From: Motacilla alba alba
Taxonomy: Eukaryota; Chordata; Aves; Passeriformes; Motacillidae
Assembly: GCF_015832195.1 (NCBI RefSeq)
Contig: NC_052032.1
Location: 10,209,355-10,273,354, forward strand
Length of the DNA: 64,000 bases
Reading direction: 5' to 3'
The position numbers were made by a program, and so were the translations under genes. Shown piece after piece: positions 28,801-55,600 of the stretch. A model generated the notes under the pieces. That model saw only the letters and a program-made list of their open reading frames with translations, ran no database searches and was not told the DNA's origin. Positions within the stretch are counted from its first letter, which is position 1, and the number at the start of each line of letters is the position of its first letter.

Positions 28801-31758
28801 CTCAAATCCTTTGTGTTTCTGAAACAGTTTCTGGTTTTTTTCTCTCCAGATGGCAGCTCTGCAAAGTCCCTTCTATGGAGATAAAATGAACCTGTTTTCT
28901 CTTTGCCAAAAAATAGAGCAATGTGACTACCCACCTCTTCCAGCTGAACATTATTCTGAAAAGGTAAATCGGGAGGGTGGTTGCAGGGGAATGGGGAGGT
29001 GCAGTGAAGTTTCTCCAGGCACAGGGCAAGGGAACCCAGGAGGAGAACCCCCCACATCTAGGGAAGAACAGGGCATGGCCAGGGGGTCCTGCATACTTGG
29101 CTGAGCGAATTACTTCTGTGGTGTCTGAACACTGACAAGCTAAATCAAGAAAAAAAAAAGATTTTAATGTGGGGAGTACTGTGAAACTGAAGTCTGTGAT
29201 GCAGTGAGCTGTGGGAAAGCCCTCTCCTTGTTTCCTTTGCCATGAAACATTTCATAAAAGAGCACTGATATGTTTGTTTATGAAGTCTTCAGTGTGTGAC
29301 AGAGCGGGGAAGGATTCATTTTGAGAAAAAAAGAAAAGCCATTTAGTTTAATGCAATCAGCACCTCTACAGCATGTCCAGGTTTGTGTGTCTGGACACGA
29401 GGGATGGGCAGAGCATCTGAACCAGTGCATAAACCCAGTGTCCCAGTTCCTGCTGGCCCAGCTGCAGACACGTGTGCTGGGTTTCCTCAGGGCCCCTTGA
29501 GATGAGCTTGGCTTTTTTCTGCCTCACCTAGACAAAGCAGCTGGTTTTCCTTAACCTCCTCATTTCTTACAGTTGCCTTCTATCTGAAAGGAAATGGCTA
29601 ATGGCATTCTGGATGCTCGCCGTATCCTATGGGGTTTTTCTTTTGTTTGACTCTACCTCAGCATCCTGAGGAGGAGCAGGAAGCCGGGAAATGCCGAGCC
29701 CAGCCGCGCTGGCCTCCGCCCTGGGAGGGCCCCTGCACCACGCTTCACCTTTGCCTTTATTTTTCCTTGCCGAGTAACTCGTGCAAAACGATGCTTTGAG
29801 AACTAGTCTGTAGAAGTGAATTTTAAAATTGTTTTGCCCCAAGCTCCGTGGCAGCGCCCGGCTCCATGCATCCCTTTGCTGTGCTGCTGCAGCTCGCATT
29901 TCAGGATATGCCTGTTGGCAGCAGGAATTAGTGTAAGTTGACAGATGTGTTTCCTGTCTTTACAATTACTGTCTGTTTGCTCCCCTCTGGCAGTGCTAAA
30001 GAGTGCGTGTAGTGCGGTGCTGCAGTCGGGGTGAGAAGATGCTTTAGAGCTCAAAGGCGCCGGGTCCCAGAGAAGTGCAGATGGTTCATGCACTATTAAC
30101 GGGCTGCTGGCAGAGGCTGTGCCTGTGGCTGCAGCTCCTCAGCTGCTGCTGCTGCTCGCTGGGACAGCACAAACAGGGAATGAGAGCAGGGCTCCAGCAC
30201 CGACAGCAGCCAGCGCGTACTTCCTCGGAACAAGAAAGAGGAATCAGGCAGTGTTTGGGGCAGAGCCCCTGCTTTAGTTTCCTTTCAGGGATGTTCCTCT
30301 CCTCTGTGGCCTTTTGTGCCTCAGCAGTCCAGATCCCCCTGTGAGCAACTGCGTGCTGCTGGGAGCAGGAGGAGGAGCTGGGACCCAGCCAGGGCTGGTT
30401 TTCTATATTGGGAAGAGGTTTGCTGGTAACTGGAGATGCTGGCTGGCGGTGCTGATCCAGGCTCGGCCCGCTGGCTCCTCTAGGTGCTGGTGAGTGCCTG
30501 TGAGGACAGAACTGCCCGGGCTGTGTCAGTGCTGCATGCACAGGGGAGCACAGCTACTGTTTGGACAAATGGTACTGATGGCACAGGCCCTGGGCACAGC
30601 TCTGGAAGCATTCTCAGTTGTTTGTGGGAGGTTTGTGGTCAGGGCTGATAAATGTTCAGTCTTTAGGGTCTCAGGGCTGTGAAGGCTGCAATGTCCCTGC
30701 CCTGAGCTGCTCCAAATCAGCAGAGAATGGGGCAGGGCCGGGCAGCAGGTCTGGGCTGGGAGCAAGGACTGGCCTCGATCCACGCAGGGCTGCACTCCTC
30801 GGGTTCGTTCGTTAATGCAGCTGAGCTGTGTGCGTGATCGCTCTGTGGCCGTGCTTTTAATTACCGGTAAAATAATTGGCACTGTGGCTACTGGGAGGAT
30901 GTGAGAAGATCAGAGGCTCAAGGCTGTTTTTCCTGGTGCCTCAGGGGTACCAGCAGCTTTCAGTGTCTGTATAATTAAAAGCTACAATCTTTCATGTGCA
31001 CAATAAAGAGGGCTGGGAGGTGGGGAGACTCCAGCCCTTCTGCATTTTATTTATTAGACATAATCAATGACCAGTTTCTCTTCCTCATAAAGGTTTTTTA
31101 GGAAGCACCAGGGTCTCGTAGCTGTGTCCAGCAGCTGAGGATCCACAAGTGCTGGTCAGCCTTGCTACGCAGGAAGGCTGGAGCAGGTTTAGTGCTGGGT
31201 GCTGGGGGTGGTGCAGGAAGGGCAGCACAACTGCACCTCCTGAGAGCTCTGCTCAGGCTCCCCCTTTCCTCAGCTCCCTTTCACTGGCAGGTCCCTCCTC
31301 ACCTCCCACCTCAGTCACATCTTGGAAGTGATCTCAGGTTTCCTTCCTTTCTTTCTCTTTGTTCTGCTTGTGCCTCCCTCTGTCCCGTGCTCTCCCCAGC
31401 CCTGGTGCACAGGCTGGATCCTCCTTTGGGATGTAAAATATCCTGGGGTTGGGCAAGATTTAAATCTTTAGTGAAGATTTGGTGGAAAAGATTCTTCTGG
31501 CTCTTCTGGAGGTGGGACACACAGACATGAGACAGACGCATGCCTGGACTGTGCCCAGCAGCATCTGCTCGGGCAGGCCTTGCCTTTTCCAGGAGGGCAG
31601 CAGAGGATTCTCTCTCTCTCACGTGTGCCTGTTTTGCTGTCTTGCAGCTGCGGGAGCTGGTCAGCATGTGCATCTACCCCGACCCAGATCAGAGGCCTGA
31701 CATCGGCTACGTGCACCAAATAGCCAAACAAATGCACGTGTGGACCTCGAGCACATGA
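4778..31758 (+). CDS. NEK6: NEK6, NIMA-related serine/threonine kinase 6 (nine spliced coding exons)
   Basis: Coding exons are 4778-4870, 11984-12124, 13006-13068, 14073-14183, 17407-17515, 18745-18852, 25631-25725, 28850-28963 and 31648-31758. Phases agree at every junction and give 314 residues (human 313). Visible kinase features: glycine loop GRGQFSEVY (53-61), catalytic Lys75, alphaC Glu94, HRD 171-173, DLG 191-193 (NEK6/7 have Leu where most kinases have Phe), Ser207 (equivalent to human Ser206, phosphorylated by NEK9) and SPE 216-218. Tyr109 matches the autoinhibitory 'Tyr-down' residue known from NEK7. The family acts in mitotic spindle assembly and cytokinesis downstream of NEK9. The N-terminal 44 residues resemble NEK6 and not NEK7 (residues 29-32 are DPQR, then the R-C-T/S-L-A-D-F-Q block), which separates the two paralogs. 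One intron uses a GC donor (see 25726-28849). Human synteny with PSMB7 agrees. The upstream non-coding exon is not in view. Confidence 0.97.
5582..5637. repeat. (GCTGG)n pentanucleotide repeat
   Basis: About eleven uninterrupted copies of a five-base unit, guanine-rich on the + strand, in the first internal NEK6 intron. It lies just upstream of a separate 29-bp minisatellite, with 23 bases of unique sequence between them. Confidence 0.95.
5661..5833. repeat. 29-bp minisatellite, six copies
   Basis: Copies start at 5661, 5690, 5719, 5748, 5777 and 5806, each beginning CAGCCC and containing GGGGTGAGGCAGGTCCC. The last copy is one base short. Variant positions alternate: GAGGCAGCCCAGG and GAGCCAGCCCGGG copies take turns in the last four units, suggesting expansion by a 58-bp dimer. 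The period is not a multiple of three, which explains the open frames seen in all three minus-strand phases. It is intronic. Confidence 0.95.
11984..12124 (+). CDS. NEK6: NEK6 exon, residues 32-78 (glycine loop and catalytic Lys)
   Basis: Acceptor TTTGACAG, donor GTGAGC, 47 codons, phase 0 at both ends. It encodes the end of the N-terminal tail, the start of the kinase domain ([20 protein letters not shown]), and VALKK with the ATP-binding Lys75. Pro71 stands where human has Thr. Confidence 0.97.
12125..13005 (+). other. NEK6 intron after residue 78
   Basis: GT-AG intron of 881 bases, AT-rich in its second half. Nothing else was recognised in it. Confidence 0.9.
13006..13068 (+). CDS. NEK6: NEK6 exon, residues 79-99 (alphaC helix)
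   Basis: A 63-base exon after TTTGAAG, ending before GTAAGA. It reads [20 protein letters not shown] and a final K. Glu94 is the alphaC glutamate that pairs with Lys75. Ile92 and Asp96 match NEK7, while my recollection of human NEK6 has Val and Gly there. IFEMM agrees with NEK6 and not with NEK7 (IFDLM). Confidence 0.96.
13069..14072 (+). other. NEK6 intron after residue 99
   Basis: GT-AG intron of about 1.0 kb. No gene, RNA or repeat beyond short homopolymers was seen. Confidence 0.9.
14073..14183 (+). CDS. NEK6: NEK6 exon, residues 100-136 (hinge)
   Basis: 37 codons, phase 0 at both ends, acceptor CTCTGCAG, donor GTAAGG. It encodes [14 protein letters not shown] with Tyr109 (the autoinhibitory tyrosine position), then the hinge segment [22 protein letters not shown] is the NEK6 form; NEK7 has YYASF. 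Confidence 0.97.
14184..17406 (+). other. NEK6 intron after residue 136
   Basis: GT-AG intron of 3.2 kb. The segment 17040-17350, just upstream of the next exon, is AT-rich with repeated TAAT cores (for example GGTAATTAAGGAG) and could be conserved non-coding sequence. No coding sequence was seen. Confidence 0.85.
17407..17515 (+). CDS. NEK6: NEK6 exon, residues 137-172 plus first base of Asp173
   Basis: Acceptor CCCACAG, donor GTAACA (weaker than consensus), 109 bases, leaving phase 1. It encodes [20 protein letters not shown] and ends in the catalytic-loop HRD, whose Asp codon is split by the intron. Confidence 0.96.
17516..18744 (+). other. NEK6 intron within the HRD Asp codon
   Basis: GT-AG phase-1 intron of 1.2 kb. 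No other feature was recognised. Confidence 0.9.
18745..18852 (+). CDS. NEK6: NEK6 exon, residues 173-208 (catalytic and activation loops)
   Basis: Acceptor TTCTTGCAG, donor GTAAGC. It encodes [20 protein letters not shown] and then the activation loop [14 protein letters not shown]. Asp191 of DLG binds magnesium. Ser207 is the NEK9 target position and Thr203 the neighbouring phosphosite. Position 201 is Lys, as in NEK7; I recall Glu in human NEK6. The exon ends with the first base of Val209. Confidence 0.97.
20340..21000. promoter_or_regulatory. Intronic CpG-rich island with X-box and octamer motifs (candidate enhancer)
   Basis: CpG-rich blocks (about 20360-20460, 20570-20640, 20800-20980) flank AT-rich sequence. 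A near-palindromic RFX X-box, GTTGTCCTGGCAAC, lies at 20429-20442 (two differences from the ideal GTTGCCATGGCAAC). A perfect octamer ATGCAAAT lies at 20497-20504, with several TAATT cores nearby. This composition is typical of conserved developmental enhancers or alternative promoters. Function is inference from motifs; conservation could not be tested. Confidence 0.4.
23537..23601. repeat. 22-bp tandem repeat, three copies
   Basis: Copies of CCTGTCACAGCCCTGCCAC plus three variable bases start at 23537, 23559 and 23581. It is intronic in NEK6 and cytosine-rich on the + strand. Confidence 0.85.
23771..23855. repeat. 20-bp tandem repeat, four copies plus partial
   Basis: Units of TGCTCCTCCTGCCAGCCCTG start at 23771, 23791, 23811 and 23831, with a partial at 23851. 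Only one substitution separates the copies (G for C in the first). It is intronic in NEK6. Confidence 0.92.
25631..25725 (+). CDS. NEK6: NEK6 exon, residues 209-240 (P+1 loop and C-lobe)
   Basis: Acceptor TTTTTGCAG. It completes Val209 and encodes [20 protein letters not shown] then [11 protein letters not shown], including the SPE motif and the DxWSLG signature of the alphaF helix. The coding sequence ends at GAG followed by GCAAGT, so the donor is GC, not GT. Reading phases leave no GT donor that preserves the protein. Confidence 0.96.
25726..28849 (+). other. NEK6 intron with GC-AG splice sites
   Basis: Phase-0 intron of 3.1 kb. Its 5' end reads GAG|GCAAGT, the classic strong context of GC donors, and its 3' end TTTCTCTCCAG|ATG is normal. 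Reading into the intron adds 38 codons before TGA at 25840-25842, so retention would cut the C-lobe. No gene or array was seen inside. Confidence 0.9.
28850..28963 (+). CDS. NEK6: NEK6 exon, residues 241-278
   Basis: 38 codons, phase 0 at both ends, donor GTAAAT. It encodes [20 protein letters not shown] and then [26 protein letters not shown] matches NEK6, where NEK7 has NLYSLCKK. Ala replaces the human Gly in PLPGEHY. Confidence 0.97.
28964..31647 (+). other. Last NEK6 intron
   Basis: GT-AG intron of 2.7 kb. No further genes, RNAs or tandem arrays were recognised. Confidence 0.88.
31648..31758 (+). CDS. NEK6: NEK6 last coding exon, residues 279-314 and stop
   Basis: Acceptor GTCTTGCAG. 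It encodes [20 protein letters not shown], then [16 protein letters not shown] and TGA at 31756-31758. The RPD motif stabilises the C-lobe. The ending matches human NEK6 (human ends QMHIWMSST) and is unlike NEK7. Confidence 0.97.
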   Translation: MRELVSMCIYPDPDQRPDIGYVHQIAKQMHVWTSST

Positions 31759-32658
31759 GGCAGCGCAGCACAGCTCAGTCTTACTTGAATTCTTTTCTCA
31801 GCTGAAAGCGACTGGTGCCAGGTCACACAGGTGGGAGGTTGAGCACTCGCAGCAGAGGCTCCATCATTTGCAGGTTGTTTGACAAGGACTCTTACAGGTG
31901 GTTGTGCTTTAACGTGAAGATTCTGTGAGGTATTGCAAGTGATTCTTTTCATTTTTTATTTTTAAGGCAAATAATGTTACGGATGTAGATCATTTAAGGG
32001 TCCTTTCTTAAAACTGTTGTGTGTAATCTAGGATAGCAGCTATTACGAGGGCTCAGCGTTTGCCAGACCTTCTATCTTAACTGTAATGTGAAATATTGAA
32101 ATAATTCCTTCAGTGAAATCACTTTATACTAATGTAAGGATTACCATAGATTTTGTGTAATTTGTATAACTGCTACTTTGCCTCTTCTGCAAATGGTTAA
32201 TAGCAAATTCAGTTTTTACTTGGTATATTTTAAAGCAGCCATTTATGTTTTTATTAATTTCCTCCTCTTCAGACTTAGGAACTGGGAAGGGTTGGGGGGG
32301 TGGGAAACCCTTTCGTTTCATGATTTCTTTTTTTTAAATTGAAAACTTAGGAGTATTTTGCTGATGCATTTCTCTGTCAGAGATGAGTTAAACATGAGCC
32401 TGGGGAAAAGAGGATGAACGTGCCAAGCAAACCCCTAGCAGCCTTGCTCCTGCAGAGAATTGCTCCTCTCCCTCATGTTTCCCTTTTGGAATGGTTCACC
32501 TCCAGGTGACCCTTCTTCACCTGCAGGTTCCTGTTTCAATCCAGTGTTTATCAAAGCCAACTCAGTTTTGGTGCAGAGACTTTTACACGTTCAGTAGTAC
32601 ATCGGGTACTGTCGGTGGAACTTCAGCAGTGTTTTAAACACTTGGAAAATTAAAAAAA

Positions 32659-32664
32659 AATAAA
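32659..32664 (+). terminator. Proximal NEK6 polyadenylation signal
   Basis: AATAAA within an A-rich run about 900 bases after the NEK6 stop codon. The TGTGT-containing sequence that follows is compatible with a GU-rich downstream element. Use is inferred. Confidence 0.5.
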
Positions 32665-33636
32665 TGAAATGCTTTGTGTATGGAATTCTGCATAGGATCA
32701 GCCCCTTCTCTCAAACTGTGAAAGCTCATTACAGAATGTGAATGTTTATAAAATCTCCACGTGATCTGAAGGAGTCATCGTCTTTAACTGCATGAAAATT
32801 GTCAGCCAGCTAAATTCATTCATTGAATCAATGATCTGTCTCACTACTGTCACTGGAAATACTGCTTCAGGAAGAGCCGTGGAGTCACGTTGCAGTGTCT
32901 CCATCCCGTGTGCCCGGCAGGAGGAGCAGGGCTGCCCTCGGTGCTCCAGAGGAAATCCTTCAGCCTGTGCTGCTCCAGCGCCGCTTCCTCGTGGGACAGG
33001 GGCTCATCCAATGTGCAGATTTGAGTGTGGCAGTTCAAATGCAGCCTGTGCCTGGTTTTTTTCTTAAAGAAAGCTTATGATCCTTAACTTTTTTGAACTA
33101 AGATTAGGGGTAGGGGGTTACATACATATATATGCTTTTAGTGGATTTTTTTAACCTACTTTTCTCTACTTAAAGGAAAACTGCAGTGCCATCTTCAACT
33201 ACTCCCTGTAAAATTTGGGAATATTTGTATAGGGTACCAAGGAAAGCCATTAATTGCTGTGAATATGATTGGTGTCATTAATGGAAGGTGCCATTTACTG
33301 AGGCTTCTCAGCAGAAAGTTGAGGCTGCTGCTCTCGGGCGAGACGTGGGAAATTTAAATCAGCAGGAGAACATCCTGGAGGCACCAAATTGCTCCCACCA
33401 TTTCCATGCCAAGCAGCCTGGTTATTCATACCAGCTCTTTAGCACTTCCCAGAGTTCAGCCTCAACCTCTCTGCTTCCACTGCAGCTTTCCTTGGAGCCA
33501 TGGCTTCCAGGGAAGCTCAGCTCAAATATGAGTGTCTGGACAAGTCTGGTCACTTTCTTGCTACATGAAATTTCGTAGTGCTTATAAAGAAATGTATTTC
33601 AAAAGGTAATTTTTTGCAACTGTGCCTTTTTAGATA

Positions 33637-33662
33637 AATAAAAAAATTATTTCCAAAATAAA
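33637..33662 (+). terminator. Distal NEK6 polyadenylation signals (two AATAAA)
   Basis: Canonical AATAAA at 33637-33642 and 33657-33662, followed by an A-run. This is the last + strand signal before PSMB7 sequence begins on the opposite strand, about 470 bases away. Confidence 0.5.
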
Positions 33663-34129
33663 CACCTTTGTTTAAAAAAAAAAAGTCCAGTATTAAAGGT
33701 CCAAGTGGAGGTGAATAACAAGAGAATCAGACTGGAAATGATGCTGGATCTGCCCTGGATCTACAGCCAACAGGGAAGCAGTACCATCAACATCCCCTGG
33801 TGACCAGTGACACCCTGCAGCAGGAGAGCAGTGTCTGTTGGAGGGGGCAAGGGCAGCAATTCAGAACCACCAGTGCTCACTGTTTTCTGACATTCTATTA
33901 AATCAGAACTTATCAAATTCGACTTCTGCAGAGCAGTTTTACTCCTGCTGTTCTGTTCCTGGAGTGAGGTAACAAAGCAGCTCCTTTTGTGCCCCCAGTG
34001 CCTGGAGGGGAGCACAGCTCTCACCTGCTCGTTCCCCTTGGGGTCAGGCCCAGAGCCCTGCAGGGCTGCTCCAGCCTCACCTGCTCTAAAGGAGGAAGGG
34101 AGAAGCAGCAGCAACAGCACCAGGTACAG

Positions 34130-34195
34130 ACGCACACAGAGATGGGGCAGAGCCTCTTTATTCTGCACCAGCTGCTCTCTGAGCACCCACCAGGC
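34130..34195 (-). terminator. PSMB7: PSMB7 3' UTR with polyadenylation signal
   Basis: On the minus strand an AATAAA (forward TTTATT, 34157-34162) lies 34 bases after the stop codon, giving a 3' UTR of only about 50-65 bases. PSMB7 transcripts are known to have short 3' UTRs in mammals as well. Confidence 0.75.
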
Positions 34196-52230
<18,035 letters not shown>

Positions 52231-52400
52231 GTTCCGCCGGGCACCGGGACCAGCGGCGAGCGCTTCCGGGGCACGAAATGGCGGCGGGGCCGCGCGCTGA
52301 GGGGCGGGGCCCGGAGGGGCGGGGCAGGGAGGGGCAGGGCGGGGCAGGGAGGGGCGGGGCCCGGCCCGGTGGGATCCGCCCGTACGAACAGCGTGAAACG

Positions 52401-52653
52401 GACCCGAAACCGACCCGAAACCGACCCAGAAATGACCCAAAACCGACCCGAAACCGACCCAAAACCGACCCAGTAGTGACCCAAAACCGACCTAAAACCG
52501 ACCCGAAATCGATCCAAAACTGATCCGAAACCGACCCAAAACCGACCCAAAACCACCCCAAAACTGACCAAAAACTGACCTAAAACTGACCCGAAACCAA
52601 CCTAAAACCGACCCAAAAGCGACCCTAATCCAACCCCAAATCGACCCCAAACC
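52401..52653. repeat. 11-bp tandem array, 23 copies in constant register
   Basis: Units based on GACCCAAAACC follow one another every 11 bases from 52401 to 52653. I read 23 units and no insertion or deletion, although individual units differ by one to several substitutions. The array begins about 170 bases upstream of the PSMB7 ATG, next to the GC boxes. Open frames across it (for example 52571-51807 on the minus strand) are by-products of the repeat. Confidence 0.93.
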
Positions 52654-55600
52654 AACGTGCTGGCAATGGAATGGTTCTGTGGCAAAAAAAATAAAAAAAA
52701 TTAAAAAAATTCAAAGTTGCAGGAGTTCTGCTGTATGTCACTAGAGTTAATTTAGTGCTTTCTGAGTAAACTACATCCAGCCTCCGGTTTAACTTTTCCT
52801 CCTGTGTCCCAAACCGTTGAAGGAATGCTGAAATGTATGCACAAAGAGCAGAAAGGATGTGCTTTAAAGCAAGGCAGAGAGTGAGATTTGTCCAAAGTTC
52901 ACACATAGTTGCTTTCTAGCTAAGTGCCTGACATTAAAAACCTTATTGATTAAAAAAAAATAAAGTGCCATTTGTTCCCAACATTAAATATTAATTATTA
53001 GACACACTTTCTCTTGCAGGAAAATGAACCTGGGGTCCCCTGTGTCCAACCAGATCTGTGTGTCTGCACTGTCCCACCCAATTATTGAAAAATTACTGTT
53101 CTCCACCAGGGTGTCCTCCAGATGAACAACAAAAGTGGGGTGGGTGGGCAAAGCTATGGGCAATGTCCACTTTTTCCTCCAATGCTCAGAAATACTTGCC
53201 AATGGGAGAGAACAAAAATGGGGAAGAAATCCAAACCCCAGCCTCTCTCTTGATTGCAGAAAAAAGCCACCAGAGCAGCAAGACCATCCTTAAAGTAAAC
53301 ACACAGAGAACCTGTGCTCTGCACGCTCTTCTCCCCTTCCTTCAGCCCTTGGGTAACTGAATCCCGTGTTCTTGTGCACCAGTAAAGCTGGGAAACTGTC
53401 TGAGAGACAGAATATCCCGCTGCCGGATGCTCTTTTTTCATTCTAACACAGTTGTTTTTCTCCTCACTTGATAAAGTTAAAATAAACAGTCTCTGGGGTG
53501 AATTACAGGCATCAAAATTGGATTGGCATGTAAACTGTGGAGCAGTTGGTGGTGGGGAGTCTGGGGAAAAGGAAACAGCAGGTTTTAGCTAGAGGGGACA
53601 ACAGCTTTATTTCCCTTTTGGTCCTTGACAACTAAGCAGATGTCCTACAATTATTGTTTTACCTTCCAGAAATGCAGTGCCTTCTCGCAGCCTCCCAGGT
53701 GCACAGGGCAGCCCCTCTGCAGGTGTGCAGGTGCCTCTCCTCCCTGCTCCAGAGCCCCCTTGCTGCACCACGAGCTCCATCTATTGCTGGCAAATGCCTG
53801 GCTGAGATGAAACGCCTCCTTGTCTCTCCCTCAGCTTTCTTGGACACCCATTTCCAGTCCCGTGAATGCAGGTACAGCTGATGGTCTAAAGAATGAAATC
53901 CTCTCTGATCATCTGGCATGGGCTTTTTCACTGTATTTATGTAGCAAGGTATTGTACACAGCAGTTCTGGAATGGTGGCCCCTGCAGACACGAGGTCTGT
54001 TGATGTCCTCGAGAGCCCTTGGGTGTCCCTGGGCCCTGGCAGCAGGGTGGGTGACAGGAGGTGTCCCTGGGCACCCACTGTGCAGGGCTGGAGGGTGGTG
54101 CTGTTCTGACGAGCTGGGGAAGACAAAAAGTCCTAAGGAAGAATGAACCTTGGGGAGGAGAGTGCCAGGTCCAGTTAATTGTTAAGGCTCTGGTCCCATC
54201 TCTAAAGAAGTCCTTGTTACACATCTGGGAGCGTCTCAGAGGGCTGCACACCTCAGAGCTCACCTCACCTTGCTACAATGAACAGCACCCAAGCCTGAAA
54301 AATGCAAACTTTTATCTTTATTTTTTTTAAGCAGTCCTGAAATCTGTTTCTAGCCTTAACAAAGCTGCAATCCAGGTTTGTCATCCCACAAGACATCTGA
54401 GAGGGAAGTTAAATAGCACTCCAGACACGTTTTTTAAGGCTTGCCTGGGACGGGAGGAATGTTTGGTGCTCTCTCAGCAGGTGGGCACAGGAGCTGAGGT
54501 CTGTCTCCACGCGTGTGTAATGTACCAGCTCCCAGGTATCCTGGTGTTTGCATGACACCCGCCTGCTTTCCCAGTTTTGTGTTCAGTGCTTTCCCAAAGT
54601 GTGAATGACAAATGGCATCTTGAATTCTTGGACCTTTTGGAGAGACGCTGGGTAACTTGGAATGTTTGACAGAATCTTCAGCGTGGTTCTCCTCTATGAA
54701 GCCTGCACCTGCTCCTGCAGTGCGAGAGGCAAACGCGCTGTCGCAGGGTAACTAGAGGAAATCAGGCAATTTTTTGCCCTCCAGAATCAAGGAGCTAGAA
54801 AAAGGCAAGTCTTACAGGGTGAGGCTGGCCTCTGCCCCAGCCAGCCAGCCGTGCCCAGGACAGGTTTTCATCGAGCTGCTCAGAGGCAATGCAGGCTGGC
54901 CAGGAGGGAGAGCACTGATGGTGCTCCTGACCCTCGCCAGGGCTGTGGCTGGTGCAGATTCCAGCATACTCCTGGGCGGGGTGTATTCCTAACCCCAAAC
55001 TAGCCAGCAGCTCCTGTAATGTCCCAGGGTGAACTTGTGTCAGGAGTGGAGCCAGGCAGGGAGATAATGGCTGAACTGGAGAAGAAATGCACCATGTGTC
55101 TCTCCTGTTCCAAACCGCTCTAATTTCAAACATCTCGCCTCAACAACGATCTGTTAACGAGCTGCAAGCCAAGAATCCGTCAGAAGAATTTAAATACAAT
55201 TCTGACAGGATCAGAACTAGATAGACTCAAACTTTACCAACCTGTGGCTAAAGCAAAGCTGATGGAGCAAGTGTTTGCCCAGGCAGGACAGAAGGTGAGC
55301 GTACTGGATCTTCTTCATCGCAGCTGAAACTCCCAAAAGCAGACTTATTTAAATTCATTAGAGGAAATGGAGTGTTGATTTGAGTCCAAGAGGGTGCCTT
55401 CATTACTTTGAAAACTGAAAGAAGCGGTTGAAGCTGGAGCAGAGAAGTGATGCAGGCAAGGGGATGATGTGAGACGTGACGGAAGTTCCACAGAGCCTCT
55501 GAAAGAGCCATCTTCTGCAGGGGAATGGCTTCTGGCAGAGCTGTAGATGTGAGAACAGGCTGTCTCCCTCCAGGGGACAGGGTGTCAGCAAAAGGGATGT

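Larger units (their letters stand above)
31759..33680 (+). other. NEK6: NEK6 3' untranslated region
   Basis: Non-coding, AT-rich sequence after the NEK6 stop. AATAAA signals lie at 32659-32664 (short form, about 0.9 kb UTR) and at 33637-33642 and 33657-33662 (long form, about 1.9 kb). The genomic A-run near 33673 could cause internal priming in cDNA data. The end point is approximate. Confidence 0.6.

Noticed and set aside
4778..31758. Assignment as NEK7 instead of NEK6
   Set aside because: Although a few positions are NEK7-like, the N-terminus (DPQR...RCTLADFQ), [19 protein letters not shown] and the C-terminal end fit NEK6, and the neighbour PSMB7 fits the NEK6 locus.
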